From NCBI RefSeq assembly GCF_001039355.2, contig NW_019775815.1, positions 8,023 to 33,045 of the forward strand: a stretch of 25,023 bases of DNA. The letters are read 5' to 3'. The notes under the pieces were generated by a model. That model was not told the origin of the DNA. It did no database searches and saw only the letters and a program-made list of their open reading frames with translations. The translations under genes were made by a program, and so were the position numbers. Below, piece after piece: positions 9,216 through 18,244 of the stretch (its first letter is position 1; each line of letters opens with the position of its first letter). This DNA comes from Lingula anatina (lineage: Eukaryota; Brachiopoda; Lingulata; Lingulida; Lingulidae).

Positions 9216-10080
9216 TTATACTTTGTAATGTCTCTTTGCGTTTATATTCTTACAACATAATAATGTTTCTACTTCATAATACTCGTATGCGTCTTGCTTA
9301 CTGTCCGAAGCAAGTTCCACTATTTCTGTGTCATGAATGTCTCTATCTTGCCTTCCACTGGTCGTTTTATTCCCATTTGATTTTTTGTCTTGCTCATAAT
9401 TACTTTCATTCAGCCGTTTGTATATATTGCAGACTTTAGGGTCATAATACATTTTCAATATGTTTGCATGAACAGGCGATTTATGTTCTTTGTGTGTTTT
9501 ACAATCTCTCAAATAATACGTGCACACTGTTTATAATATTTTCGTGATGTAATATGGTCCTTTGTACTTGGTCTACAATTTAGAACTTAATCCTTTCGGT
9601 GTTATTGGTGTATATAACCAAACTCTATCACCTACTTTATAAATCGGTTGCTTTGACTTAATTATACCTGTTTTATACTGTTTCTGAGCTGCTTCCCTGT
9701 TCTCTGTTGCAATTTCTTTTGCCGTTTTAAGTGTGTCTTTCAATTCTTCGATGTATTGATGTAGATTTTTATTTTCATTAGGTTCAGGGATCAGATCACT
9801 ATCTAATGGGTACGCATTTCTCGTCCAAATACTAATTAATAAGGAGAAAAATATGTATATTGTGCACAAAAAGTCATACGTAATGCCATCATTACACCTG
9901 GAAGAATATCAGGCCAATTAGTTTGATCTTTATCATAATATTCTCTTAAAGTTTGTCCAATTATTGAATTGGTTCTTTCATAAGCTACGTCACTTTGTGG
10001 ATGCCATGCGCTAGTATGATAGCGTTTTATGTGGAATAAATTACACAGTGATTGAATAATTTGAGACAAGAAACTACAAT
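9216..10080 (-). pseudogene. Ty3/gypsy-type integrase C-terminal part, degraded
   Basis: Read on the minus strand from about 10080, the sequence gives the end of an integrase core (HTSAWHPQSDVAYERTNSII, then NWPDILPGVMMALRMT), a SPY...FGREMR-like block, a helical linker (EELKDTLKTAKEIATENREA), a VGDRVWLY segment and a KYKGPYYITKI-like chromatin-side domain with a trailing hydrophilic tail. This is the order found in LTR-retrotransposon integrases, most like Ty3/gypsy. The usual Gly after HPQxD is Val here. A stop after SPY, a frameshift near 9800-9840, and stops near 9574 and 9532 break the frame. RT, protease, gag and LTRs are not visible, so it is a truncated relic. Confidence 0.85.
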
Positions 10081-10395
10081 TAAGATAATTAATTGTATTT
10101 ATGTAGGAGATTATTAGTTTTAGTGGTGGTAATAACTTTTTGATAATACATCAACGATTTGTTTATAGGAAATAAGTCTTAGTTTGGGTCTTGTGTCGGC
10201 GCATTTTGACCTTAAGTAGTTGACCAAGGCAAGGTGTTAACAGATGTCTAGCGTTACGGAATGTCCTAGCTGCTGTGTATCTAGGCACACGCATTTATAT
10301 TTTATGAAAGATGTTTTGGGGGACTATTTCTATCGAGCTGCATCAGTGAGAAGTCATTCAGCTTTGTAGCTGCGGAGATATTTACCCGCAGTTTT
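10081..10395. other. Non-coding flank of the integrase relic
   Basis: No open frame. Small nested inverted words appear at 10366-10403 (GTAGCTGCGG against CCGCAG and GCAGCTAC), adjoining the long hairpin that follows. Confidence 0.4.
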
Positions 10396-10485
10396 AGCAG
10401 CTACACTGTATTATTACTTGCGTTTCTTTATTGTTATTTGTACACTGGAATAAAGAAACGTAAGTAATAATACAGTGTAGCTGCT
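10396..10485. repeat. Near-perfect hairpin, 35-bp arms, 20-nt loop
   Basis: The arms 10396-10430 and 10451-10485 are inverted copies matching at 34 of 35 positions, starting AGCAGCTACACTG and reaching CGTTTCTTTA at the loop side. The low divergence between arms implies a recent origin, gene conversion or selection for pairing. The size also resembles a microRNA precursor, but nothing in the sequence establishes transcription. A small foldback element is equally plausible. Confidence 0.85.
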
Positions 10486-11329
10486 ATAAACATGTATAAA
10501 CACAAGTATATGATGAAAAATGTTCATGCATTTATTTTTATCATATAGTGCGGTGTCCGAGGAAACTGTCATGATCATGCATGTACAATATCGGCATAGT
10601 GCGTCTCCAAGTCACGGTGAAATTTCTTAAGTTGACTTTATTATTTGAGTTCTTATAAACATCAACATCAGCCGTCACCAGCAACCCATGAATAGGCACG
10701 GGGGTAGATCTACTTGACATTTATAAGAGGGTCCTGGCCGCTATATCACCTAGCGGTCAGTAAGTGTCAACATCTACTCACATCAGTCTGATTAAGGCCT
10801 TCTCCCCGGTATGAAAATATTTCGGCTTGTGTTTGATAATTTTCATTTAAGAACTAATTAGGCTGTGAATAACACTTAGGAACACATTCTTCACCCGATT
10901 ATATATTTCTCTGGTAGCAGCTGAAATCTCATTTACAAGTACTCCTATCGCTAATAAGAGCTATCTTTCATTTTCTCATAATACTCAAGGATACACACTT
11001 GTTACACATAAGATATAAATAATAGGGATAATATGGGTGTGAAACACATTGCAAGATATACTAACCTTTACGTCGTTTTTTTTTTTTTTTTTATTTGACT
11101 GACTATATTTTGGCAATAGTTGAAATCTTCGTATTCCTCTGTCGAATGGCGATTAGCTTTAATTTTATCCACATATCACAAACTCGGTCCTCATAAGATA
11201 TGTATTACACGGGTAACAAAAGTGTGGGAAAATAATTATTAAAGAAAAAAGTAATTTTATAATTGGCAATATACCCTGTATGTGGCATAAACGTAGTTGA
11301 AAGTTATCAATTCCCATGGATTTCTAAAC
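10486..11329. other. Non-coding stretch
   Basis: It contains a small imperfect stem at 10735-10759 (TGGCCGCTA against TAGCGGTCA) and a poly-T run near 11079-11092. No coding or mobile-element signature was seen. Confidence 0.45.
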
Positions 11330-11580
11330 ATGTCGAAGGTTGCACACGTATTGCCTGCCAGACAAACAAACATACACACAAACAAACAGATTGTTGATTG
11401 TTGGTTGATTATTGATCCGGTTCACCACCAAAAACAAATCATCTGTTCCTTGGCCCACTTCCGACAGTTCATGGAAATTTCATCAAAATCGGTCCATAAC
11501 TTTTTGAGTTATGTTGATGACAGACAAACAAATAAACAAACATACATGGGTGAAAACATAACCTCCTTGACGGACGTACT
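11330..11580 (+). repeat. Dispersed repeat with CAAA-rich spacers
   Basis: Two ACAAACAAA-rich runs (about 11360-11390 and 11521-11547) flank a block with TTCCTTGGCCCACTTCCGAC, TGGAAATTTCATCAAAATCG and ATAACTTTTTGAGTTATGTT, followed by GGTGAAAACATAACCTCCTT and GACGGACGTAC. I recall very similar strings as an abundant dispersed repeat across marine invertebrate genomes, with an ending like ACCTCCTTGGCGGAGGT. The short open frames here are chance readings through it. Boundaries are approximate, and its class (SINE or MITE) is not settled. Confidence 0.65.
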
Positions 11581-11866
11581 GATATTTGTTTTAGATGTTT
11601 GGTGTTTAAAGTAAAGTAGTGAATACATGCATAAAGTAGTGAATACATATACAATATATACATTCTAAAATACTCACTTATAGTGGCAGCTAACACAGGA
11701 ATGAATAAACCCAGCCGTAAAATTTATTAATAGAAGTGAGTAACGCTAAGGAGTACTTCACGTCAGCTATACGTAATTAAATACTATGTGTATTTTTTCT
11801 AATGTATTTCATATTGCAGTGTATTTTCTTTTCTCAATAAAGGTCAGCGCTATAATCAAGTACGCA

Positions 11867-12950
11867 ATGCTACAGAGGGGCGCAATAGCAATAGTGTTGC
11901 ACTCACTTTTCCTGGCCTTTGTGATTTGCCAGGGAGAGGACAGTAGGTGTTTCGACAATCCATGCAGTGACCCAGGACCGCCGACAACTACCAGAGCTAT
12001 TTTGACACGTGAAGCCAATATGAGTGATATTTCCACGGTCTCCAACCAAAGACCTGAAACTAGCACCGTTCCTCTCGAAAATGTGACTGCCACGGCACCG
12101 AATTATTGGAGTCAAGTGACTGCAGGTGAAAAGTTTTGTATCTACAATGGGAACAGTCTAGACACTGTTGTTAATATAGCATGTTACTGTGATGCGTATT
12201 GCAATACTTTTGTTGACTGTTGTTTCGCCGTTAACATTACCTGCAATCATACAGATGAGTCGGATTCCAAATTTTCATCAACGTCAGCGAATACAATAAC
12301 ATTAGACCCTGATGACGTCACCTGTGCATCGCAGATGACAAAAGACACGGTAAGCTCTTGGGGAGAACCTCGCAGGCATTTCTGGATGGTTTCCGCATGT
12401 CCAAATGGTTGGTCGGACGTGGGAATTCGCTCGGCCTGTGAAAGACCGAATGGCACAGACGAAGACGGAATGGCTGTTCTACCGGTTTCAGATTCTGTTT
12501 CCGGACTTACCTTTAGGAACTTATACTGTGCATTTTGTCATGGTGTGACGTCATACAGAGCATGGCCAACGTTTGTTTTTTGCACCTGGCTTTCTAGTGA
12601 CATCTTCGCAGATAGCAGAAACACATCCGACATTTTCCATCTTGTCCATAACTCGCACGATTGCAAGCTGTACTTTCGAGAACCGGAAGGGATTGTCGGT
12701 AGGCCGTGCATCAAAGATGGCACTCACGTTAGAGGGTATCCATGGCATCAAAGTGGGCAACATTGTCACGAAGGAAACCCTTATCGGGACCTTTGCGAAA
12801 GGGGTCACAGTTGGCCTATCACGCAAGCGGTGGAGTATGGTATTCCGTTAAAGCATAAACATTATTACAAAAATCACTTTTGTTGGATTTGCCGATATAC
12901 GAAGAAACCAACAATTTTTCAGTGCCCAGAGCAGATCACACAGGATAAAG
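11867..12950 (+). CDS. Exon 1: secreted SMB-like Cys-rich ectodomain protein
   Basis: I start at the Met at 11867 because it begins a textbook signal peptide (MLQRGAIAIVLHSLFLAFVI, cut probably near CQG/EDS). An in-frame Met at 11786 would put 27 odd residues before it, and a possible 3' splice site (TATTGCAG, ending 11820) lies between. After a Ser/Thr/Pro-rich linker, residues 91-126 form a somatomedin-B-like module (CYCDAYCNTFVDCCF) with seven of the usual eight Cys. Further on come CPNGW near 178, YCAFC near 220-224 and FCWIC near 338-342. I associate this layout with ectodomains of invertebrate Methuselah/adhesion-like receptors, from memory. Six N-glycosylation sequons fit secretion. 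The exon ends in phase 1 at AAAG/GTAATT. Confidence 0.85.
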
Positions 12951-13564
12951 GTAATTAAATGCTCGAATATAAGCGGCTTTTTCATTTTAATTAACTTATG
13001 TCGTTATACCATTTGCATTGGCCTTAAGGGCGGTTATGTATTTGTCGCCCGCACGCGAATAGCGATATCACGCATGTTTCGAGACATGTTTGATGATAAT
13101 TAAGTCAACCCCATGACATTAATTTACGTTTACCCATATATGAACACTCATTTTCCTCAGCTTTTCTCATGTTGATAAAAATGGTGATTGCCTACGTAAA
13201 AATAATCATAAGATTTCTGGAGCAATGGACCCCAAGGTAGGATAACACCAAGAGCCTGTTAATAATAATAATAATAAAAATAACATTAATAATGATAGTA
13301 TCATTTAAAATAAGATCATATGAAAACCCTCACTGTACGCAGTGGGGCTTTGAATATTATTTTTAGAATGACGTGGTTTACCGGAGCCCAGCAATCTGCC
13401 TGGGTTTTCTCACAAATACTTTTCATATCCTTCTATTAGGTAAGATATACTGGAAAGGAAAATATCAGGTCTTAATGACATTTAATATATGTATACCTTA
13501 ATTTTCGTTTGATAAAAAACTACTACCCGAAATTTTACATTGCCATTTATGTGTGAAGTTTCAG
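12951..13564 (+). other. Intron 1 of the ectodomain gene
   Basis: GT-AG, phase 1. It holds an AAT-rich run near 13260-13290 and otherwise AT-rich sequence. No inserted coding element was seen. Confidence 0.65.
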
Positions 13565-13671
13565 AGGAAGAGATGAGAAATTTCAGCCCATTTGGATTTC
13601 GCGCCCTAGTGGATTTAGTTGCACCCGCAATACCAGATTCCTGTACGGCAAATAACGGTCACACTATTATG
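13565..13671 (+). CDS. Exon 2: short internal exon of the same gene
   Basis: This 107-nt segment is preceded by GAAGTTTCAG and followed by GTAAGG. Joined to the single leftover base of exon 1 it gives exactly 36 codons without a stop: E, EEMRNFSPFGFRALVDLV, then APAIPDSCTANNGHTIM. It ends in phase 0, which is what the start of exon 3 at 14320 needs. The FSPFGFRALVDL stretch sits where related ectodomains have an FS..LLDF-like segment (recollection, not checked). The exon is too short to stand out as an open frame. Agreement of both splice sites, both phases and an open frame makes it likely but not proven. Confidence 0.7.
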
Positions 13672-13975
13672 GTAAGGAGAGGGTATTGTTAGTACAGACT
13701 ACTTGATTAGCCAAGACAAATTTGTGAAATTGTTTAACAAACAGCAAATATATGTAAATCGTAAATGAGAATTTATTTTGCTTTTGCATAGCAACTAAAT
13801 TTCATGTTTTTTTGTCTAACAGCGTAGGCGATTTAGATCATATATTCAGCATGAATATTTTTTCATGGATTCAGTCGAAATTAATATAACCAACTGGTTT
13901 ATACTGTACATGTGTACCTAATGCATTTAAAAAATAGGTAAAAAATGAATTTCTCATAATATGGCTGGTCGCAAG

Positions 13976-14020
<45 letters not shown>

Positions 14021-14319
14021 CTTCGAAACTTCCATTCGGATTGTGACACATGGGACATTTCTCGGTCTCTCAAACAAAGTACAGAAAGATACATTTTCTC
14101 GGTTTGCACAACGTCGTTAACCAATGCGTTTGGCTGATACAAAGTATCACTTTACTGAAACTGAGCAAAAACCATGCAAACGCTTTGTGCGGTTTCTCTG
14201 ACATTAGTGAAAAATCTAAATTTTTTGCAGAATAATAAATATTATAAGCGTTTATACACTGTTAATCATTGACTGGTCATGGTGGTAGAGGGTGTGATTG
14301 GCTTTCTTTTTTAATCCAG
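13672..14319 (+). other. Intron 2 of the ectodomain gene
   Basis: GT-AG, phase 0, with a good GTAAGG donor and a T-rich tract before the acceptor. It carries the TG microsatellite at 13981-14017. Confidence 0.65.
13981..14017. repeat. (TG)18 microsatellite
   Basis: Eighteen uninterrupted TG units plus one T inside intron 2. Open frames reading through it as His/Thr repeats are artefacts of the repeat. Confidence 0.97.
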
Positions 14320-14943
14320 GAGCGCTGCCCAGGCGAGGAAGAGTCGGACCCGTGCCCGTCACTATTGAAACACATGTTCAAGGCGGCATACACACTCACC
14401 TTGCTTTTTAAGACTCCCAAAAACGAAAAAAATAACGTGAATGAGACCATTAGCGCCTGTGAAGATTTTGGCAAACGTCTCTCATTAGGAAAGATAAGCT
14501 TGGCCAATGATTTTCGGAACGTCTGGGAGGTAAGGAGAAGGATAAATCACAGATGTCGCGCAGTGAACAGCTCGAACCTTGATCAGCCTGAAACGAGAGA
14601 CTACGGTGCTGTTGTAGGAGACTTTGGATTATTGTTACGGGCAACAGTAAAAACGTACAGAGATGGGTTGCCTTTTTTGTCAGTATTGCAAGATAAGTTT
14701 GCCGAGAGAATGCCGACTTACAGTTACAGAGGTATTGATTTCCTGATAGAGGTACGAGACCGCGTGAAGATCCAGTCTTGTGCAGCTCGCACTGACCGCG
14801 GGTCTAATCGAAAGACACCGACAGAATTGCTGCTCCCTGAAGTAACCGACCGTACACCATCCAGCAGTGGGCAGCTTTTGTCTTTGGGGGTATGGGGACT
14901 GTTGGTGTTACCAATGATGTTTTTTTGTATTGGGGCGTACTAG
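14320..14943 (+). CDS. Exon 3: C-terminal part with GPI-like hydrophobic tail
   Basis: The acceptor is TTTTTTAATCCAG/GAG in phase 0. The exon encodes 207 residues starting ERCPGEEESDPCP. It has two sequons (NET, NSS), five Cys, a mostly helical-looking middle (YRDGLPFLSVLQDKF, YSYRGIDFLIEVRDR) and ends TPSSSGQLLSLGVWGLLVLP followed by MMFFCIGAY and a TAG stop. Small residues (SSSG) followed by about 20 hydrophobic residues at the very C-terminus are the layout of a GPI-anchor signal. A single-pass anchor is the alternative. I do not recognise the domain. A strong donor-like GGGAG/GTAAGG at 14529/14530, in phase 0, could allow an alternative end joining exons not seen here. Confidence 0.75.
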   Translation, partial: ERCPGEEESDPCPSLLKHMFKAAYTLTLLFKTPKNEKNNVNETISACEDFGKRLSLGKISLANDFRNVWEVRRRINHRCRAVNSSNLDQPETRDYGAVVGDFGLLLRATVKTYRDGLPFLSVLQDKFAERMPTYSYRGIDFLIEVRDRVKIQSCAARTDRGSNRKTPTELLLPEVTDRTPSSSGQLLSLGVWGLLVLPMMFFCIGAY

Positions 14944-15351
14944 CTGTATAGATGTGAAATGCAGTAAAGTTTAGGTTGTAAATGCCTTTTGGTATCTCTG
15001 TTGATGATCTGTGGTTTTAACTGCCGATAAATTGCTTTTGGACATGCATATTATAGGGGATGTGCATTTCAGATACCAGTGTTATTCAAATCTTTGAGAT
15101 GGACCTGTCGTTAACGTTAAAATAAGAAAAAAATGTAGACTTTTTCATAATTTAATGAAGAACATATGTAAAGGTTGTTTACAATGTATGAGTTTTTTAA
15201 AATAGTATTTTCTGATTCAATGAGAGTATATTGTGTTATTTTTAATGCTTATTGTCAGTATTTTTCATCACTATTTTTGTTTTAATATTATAACTATGAT
15301 AAATAGTAATACGTTTATTTAGAGAAAGTTATACAAATATGTGTAAATAAA
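14944..15351 (+). promoter_or_regulatory. Putative 3' UTR with AATAAA signal
   Basis: After the stop codon there is about 400 nt of T-rich DNA with no open frame, then AATAAA at 15346-15351 embedded in an A-run. This is a reasonable polyadenylation signal for the gene ending at 14943. A-rich surroundings make chance occurrence easy, so the transcript end is inferred. Confidence 0.4.
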
Positions 15352-16324
15352 AAAAAATGAAAAAGAAAAGAATGAATGCAATAAGATTAAAATAAGCAAA
15401 AGCTCCCAAACGCTATTTTCAGAAAGTAAGTGTTGGGTGTTATACAATATTCCATAGGTTAGAAAATGGCCACAATTTGTTTATTTTTGCCATCCACAGC
15501 TTCTTATGTAACCTTTCTTAAGCCTTTAAATGATTAAGCCCTACAAATATTTTTCTGGAGCGTACCTAATGTGGTGTTTTCATTACTGACTGTTCTGTTT
15601 CCATTCTAACAACCTTAAATGGTTTGAACGACGTGTTGAATACATCTATAAAATTCATGCACACAAGTGTTTTATCTACGCCAACTTAAATGTACCAAAC
15701 TTACCTCATCAGATCATGTGCAGGTGCATCAAATGTTAATTGCTCTGTTGTGGAATACGATTTCCCTGTTTAACCCTAGGTTAACAAGTGAGCAGTGCAA
15801 TATAAAAGGACCCATTCGGTCAAGGGCACTTTGAATTTTACAGGTATTCCCTGTTTTAATTATCTTTCCAATTCCCTGCTAAAATCAAATCCTGTCACTT
15901 CACAAAATCATGACATAGGATAATGCAAAGCTATCTTAAGAAAATGAAGAGAAACAACTGAATTGCTTCTAATACTACAGAAAGTTAAGGGTACACCCCA
16001 CAAGATTTTCCCGTCGAATGCTTTTTTCCGGGTAAATAAGCACTTTTATCGTACACATCAATCGTTTATTACTTGTCTTTTTCCTTTGATTAAATTTATA
16101 AGGGTTGATTTTCGCTTAAAGTGACTGGTCAGTCATTATGACAACGACCTAATTAGTATATGCTTCAATGGGATTATCAACATGTTCAGAACATTGAGGT
16201 TGTTAGTAAAGAAAACACCTAAAATGTTAAATTAATAAACTTCTCTAACTTATATTCCTTTTTTTTCAACTAAATGAATGTTTGGTACAGATTGAGCATA
16301 ATTTACTCTCGTATGTTTTTATGA
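15352..16324. other. Non-coding AT-rich stretch
   Basis: No exon-like open frame. One short near-palindrome, TTAACCCTAGGTTAA, lies near 15771-15785. Nothing else was recognised. Confidence 0.45.
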
Positions 16325-16335
16325 CATCATCATCA

Positions 16336-16390
<55 letters not shown>
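16325..16390. repeat. (CAT)5(TTA)17 compound microsatellite
   Basis: Five CAT units run directly into about seventeen TTA units. An open frame across it reads as a poly-Leu run and is not a gene. Confidence 0.96.
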
Positions 16391-17078
16391 CTTACTGTTG
16401 TTTTTGCTGTTTATTTTGCTTATTGTATTGGATGATTGTCCTGGCGTTACATTTGTTTGAAACAGTATAGTTGAATGACAGGGTGGTGACTAGAAGAAGT
16501 TTAGAATGGGACATATTTTGCTGTCAGATCAAAATGTGAATCTTTTACTCTCCTTTATGACCATGGTAATCTTGAGAGTAAATCTTTCAGATTATAAGAA
16601 GAGCATATTAATATCACCATGAATACTGAAAATTGATTATGGGTTTTCAACCGAGGATCACAGGTATATTACAGAATCCAAGGAGTTGAAACTGTTTTGA
16701 TCTGGAGGCTATGACCAGTGTAGTGAATGTAAGGTGAAATGTAGTTCACTTTGGATAGAGTATTTCCTACAATTAAAGTTAATAAAGTACAATCGTATAA
16801 ATTCGGTGCACCTCTGGTATATTTTAAAAATATTGTTGTAAGACGAAATTTGTGCAGGAGCCGGGAATTCAGTATCTTCCTTTTCCCAAGCACGTCAGCG
16901 GCCAGGGGACCCTTTTTGAACCAAAGGTACAGTTAAATTAATCATTGATATATTACTCTTTTTGCCATTACCCCCTTGTCCCCATCTGATGTTGCTCCTT
17001 TTTTCCTGCTTGCTTTCACCCGCCCCCCACTCACTTAAAGGTCCTTCCTACCAACACCTCATATCCTCACAAAATATG

Positions 17079-17079
<1 letters not shown>
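16391..17079. other. Non-coding stretch between two TTA microsatellites
   Basis: Short open frames at 16669-16936 have no motif. No repeat match to other parts of the window was found. Confidence 0.4.

Positions 17080-17127
<48 letters not shown>
17080..17127. repeat. (TTA)n microsatellite
   Basis: About fifteen TTA units. The poly-Tyr open frame across it is an artefact. Confidence 0.96.
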
Positions 17128-17323
17128 ATGCTCTGATAAGTCAAAACAACAATAACAATACAAATTGCCACTTTCTTTCATTATATATTTTATTTTCTCG
17201 AAACTGGAGAAAAATTAAAAATTGAGATAACAACCAGTGTAACTTAAGTCCGTTAATTATTTTGTTAGGGACCTAAATAAAACAAGGACGAATATATGTC
17301 TGTGTTTGTGTGTGTGTGCTCTG

Positions 17324-17555
17324 CAGTATCGTTACAAATCAAGCGCAAGAGTTCACTAAAACGAGGAGTGCAAGGTTCTACCTAAAGATCTAGAATGCAT
17401 GAAATACCACAGTATGATGTTACTGGTAATCACGAAACAGAAGAAAAAACAACAACAGAAATTGAGAAAGTACTCAGTATCGTTACAAATAACGTGCCAT
17501 AGTTCATTCAACCGAGAAGTGGAAGGTTCTACCTAACGATATAGAATGCATAAAA
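17324..17555. repeat. Diverged direct repeat pair, about 151-bp period
   Basis: 17324-17404 and 17475-17555 share CAGTATCGTTACAAAT, AGTTCA, GAAGGTTCTACCTAA-like and TAGAATGCAT in the same order and spacing, with roughly 80% identity. They are separated by about 70 bases of different sequence. The pair looks like two units of an old tandem repeat. No coding content was seen. Confidence 0.75.
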
Positions 17556-18209
17556 GACGGCTACTGTTACATCTAAAATCTTTTGACTCCACCTTATCCC
17601 CGCCAAAAATATTCCCTCAGTGACACTGAAGGCACTGTTAAAGTAAAGTAGTACGAACTATTTCTTACATAGTTGTTTCGGTTTATACAATGTTAACGTT
17701 ACTGTCTATCCATAAAAGATTGTCATAAAATTATCCGTTTGTGTCTAGGTTACATCCAAATCATCACTTCAAGTGTTCATCAATAAGTCACTATCGATAC
17801 TTAATATATAACTGTCTTTCGACAGATTTCACAGATATGGGACTAAGAAGACTGAGTTATAATTTTTGACTCTCGAAGGACCATCTAGATACAAAATACG
17901 AAGTGTAACGAAACGCTTTACACTGAAATAAGACTAAAAAACTTAGTCTTGCCTAAGCCTTGATTATTAGAGGACCATCTGATTATGTAATGAGAAGAAT
18001 TATAGAAAAACAACAGAAAAAAGCAGCTTTTGCCCAGACTGCAGCGAATACAGCATGGGTGACTGTGCCATGAGGATTTTGTCACCCTTCGCCCCAAACC
18101 CCTTATTTACTGCCCTACGTACATTCTTTTGGGTAACAGATAAATCTTAAGTGTTCAGTTACTAATTAATTAACATTTACATATGTCATCTTAATTGCGA
18201 TTTTGGGGT
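17556..18209. other. Non-coding stretch before the duplicated block
   Basis: Nothing recognised by motif or by similarity to other parts of the window. Confidence 0.4.
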
Positions 18210-18229
18210 AAAAAAAAAAAAAAAAAAAA
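18210..18229. repeat. Poly-A run (20 A)
   Basis: Twenty A residues just 16 bases before the first copy of the 2-kb repeat. It could be a retroposon tail or plain slippage; the sequence does not decide. Confidence 0.9.
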
Positions 18230-18244
18230 GGTTTCTCAAACTTC

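Noticed and set aside
12551-12851. Open frames on both strands inside exon 1
   Set aside because: Shadows of the Cys-rich coding frame, without their own signal or motif.
13871-14142. His/Thr-repeat open frames on the minus strand
   Set aside because: Products of the TG microsatellite inside intron 2.
16282-16470. Open frame with a long Leu run, looking like a membrane helix
   Set aside because: The run is the TTA microsatellite translated; there is no other support.
16962-17225. Open frame with a poly-Tyr run
   Set aside because: TTA microsatellite read in another frame.
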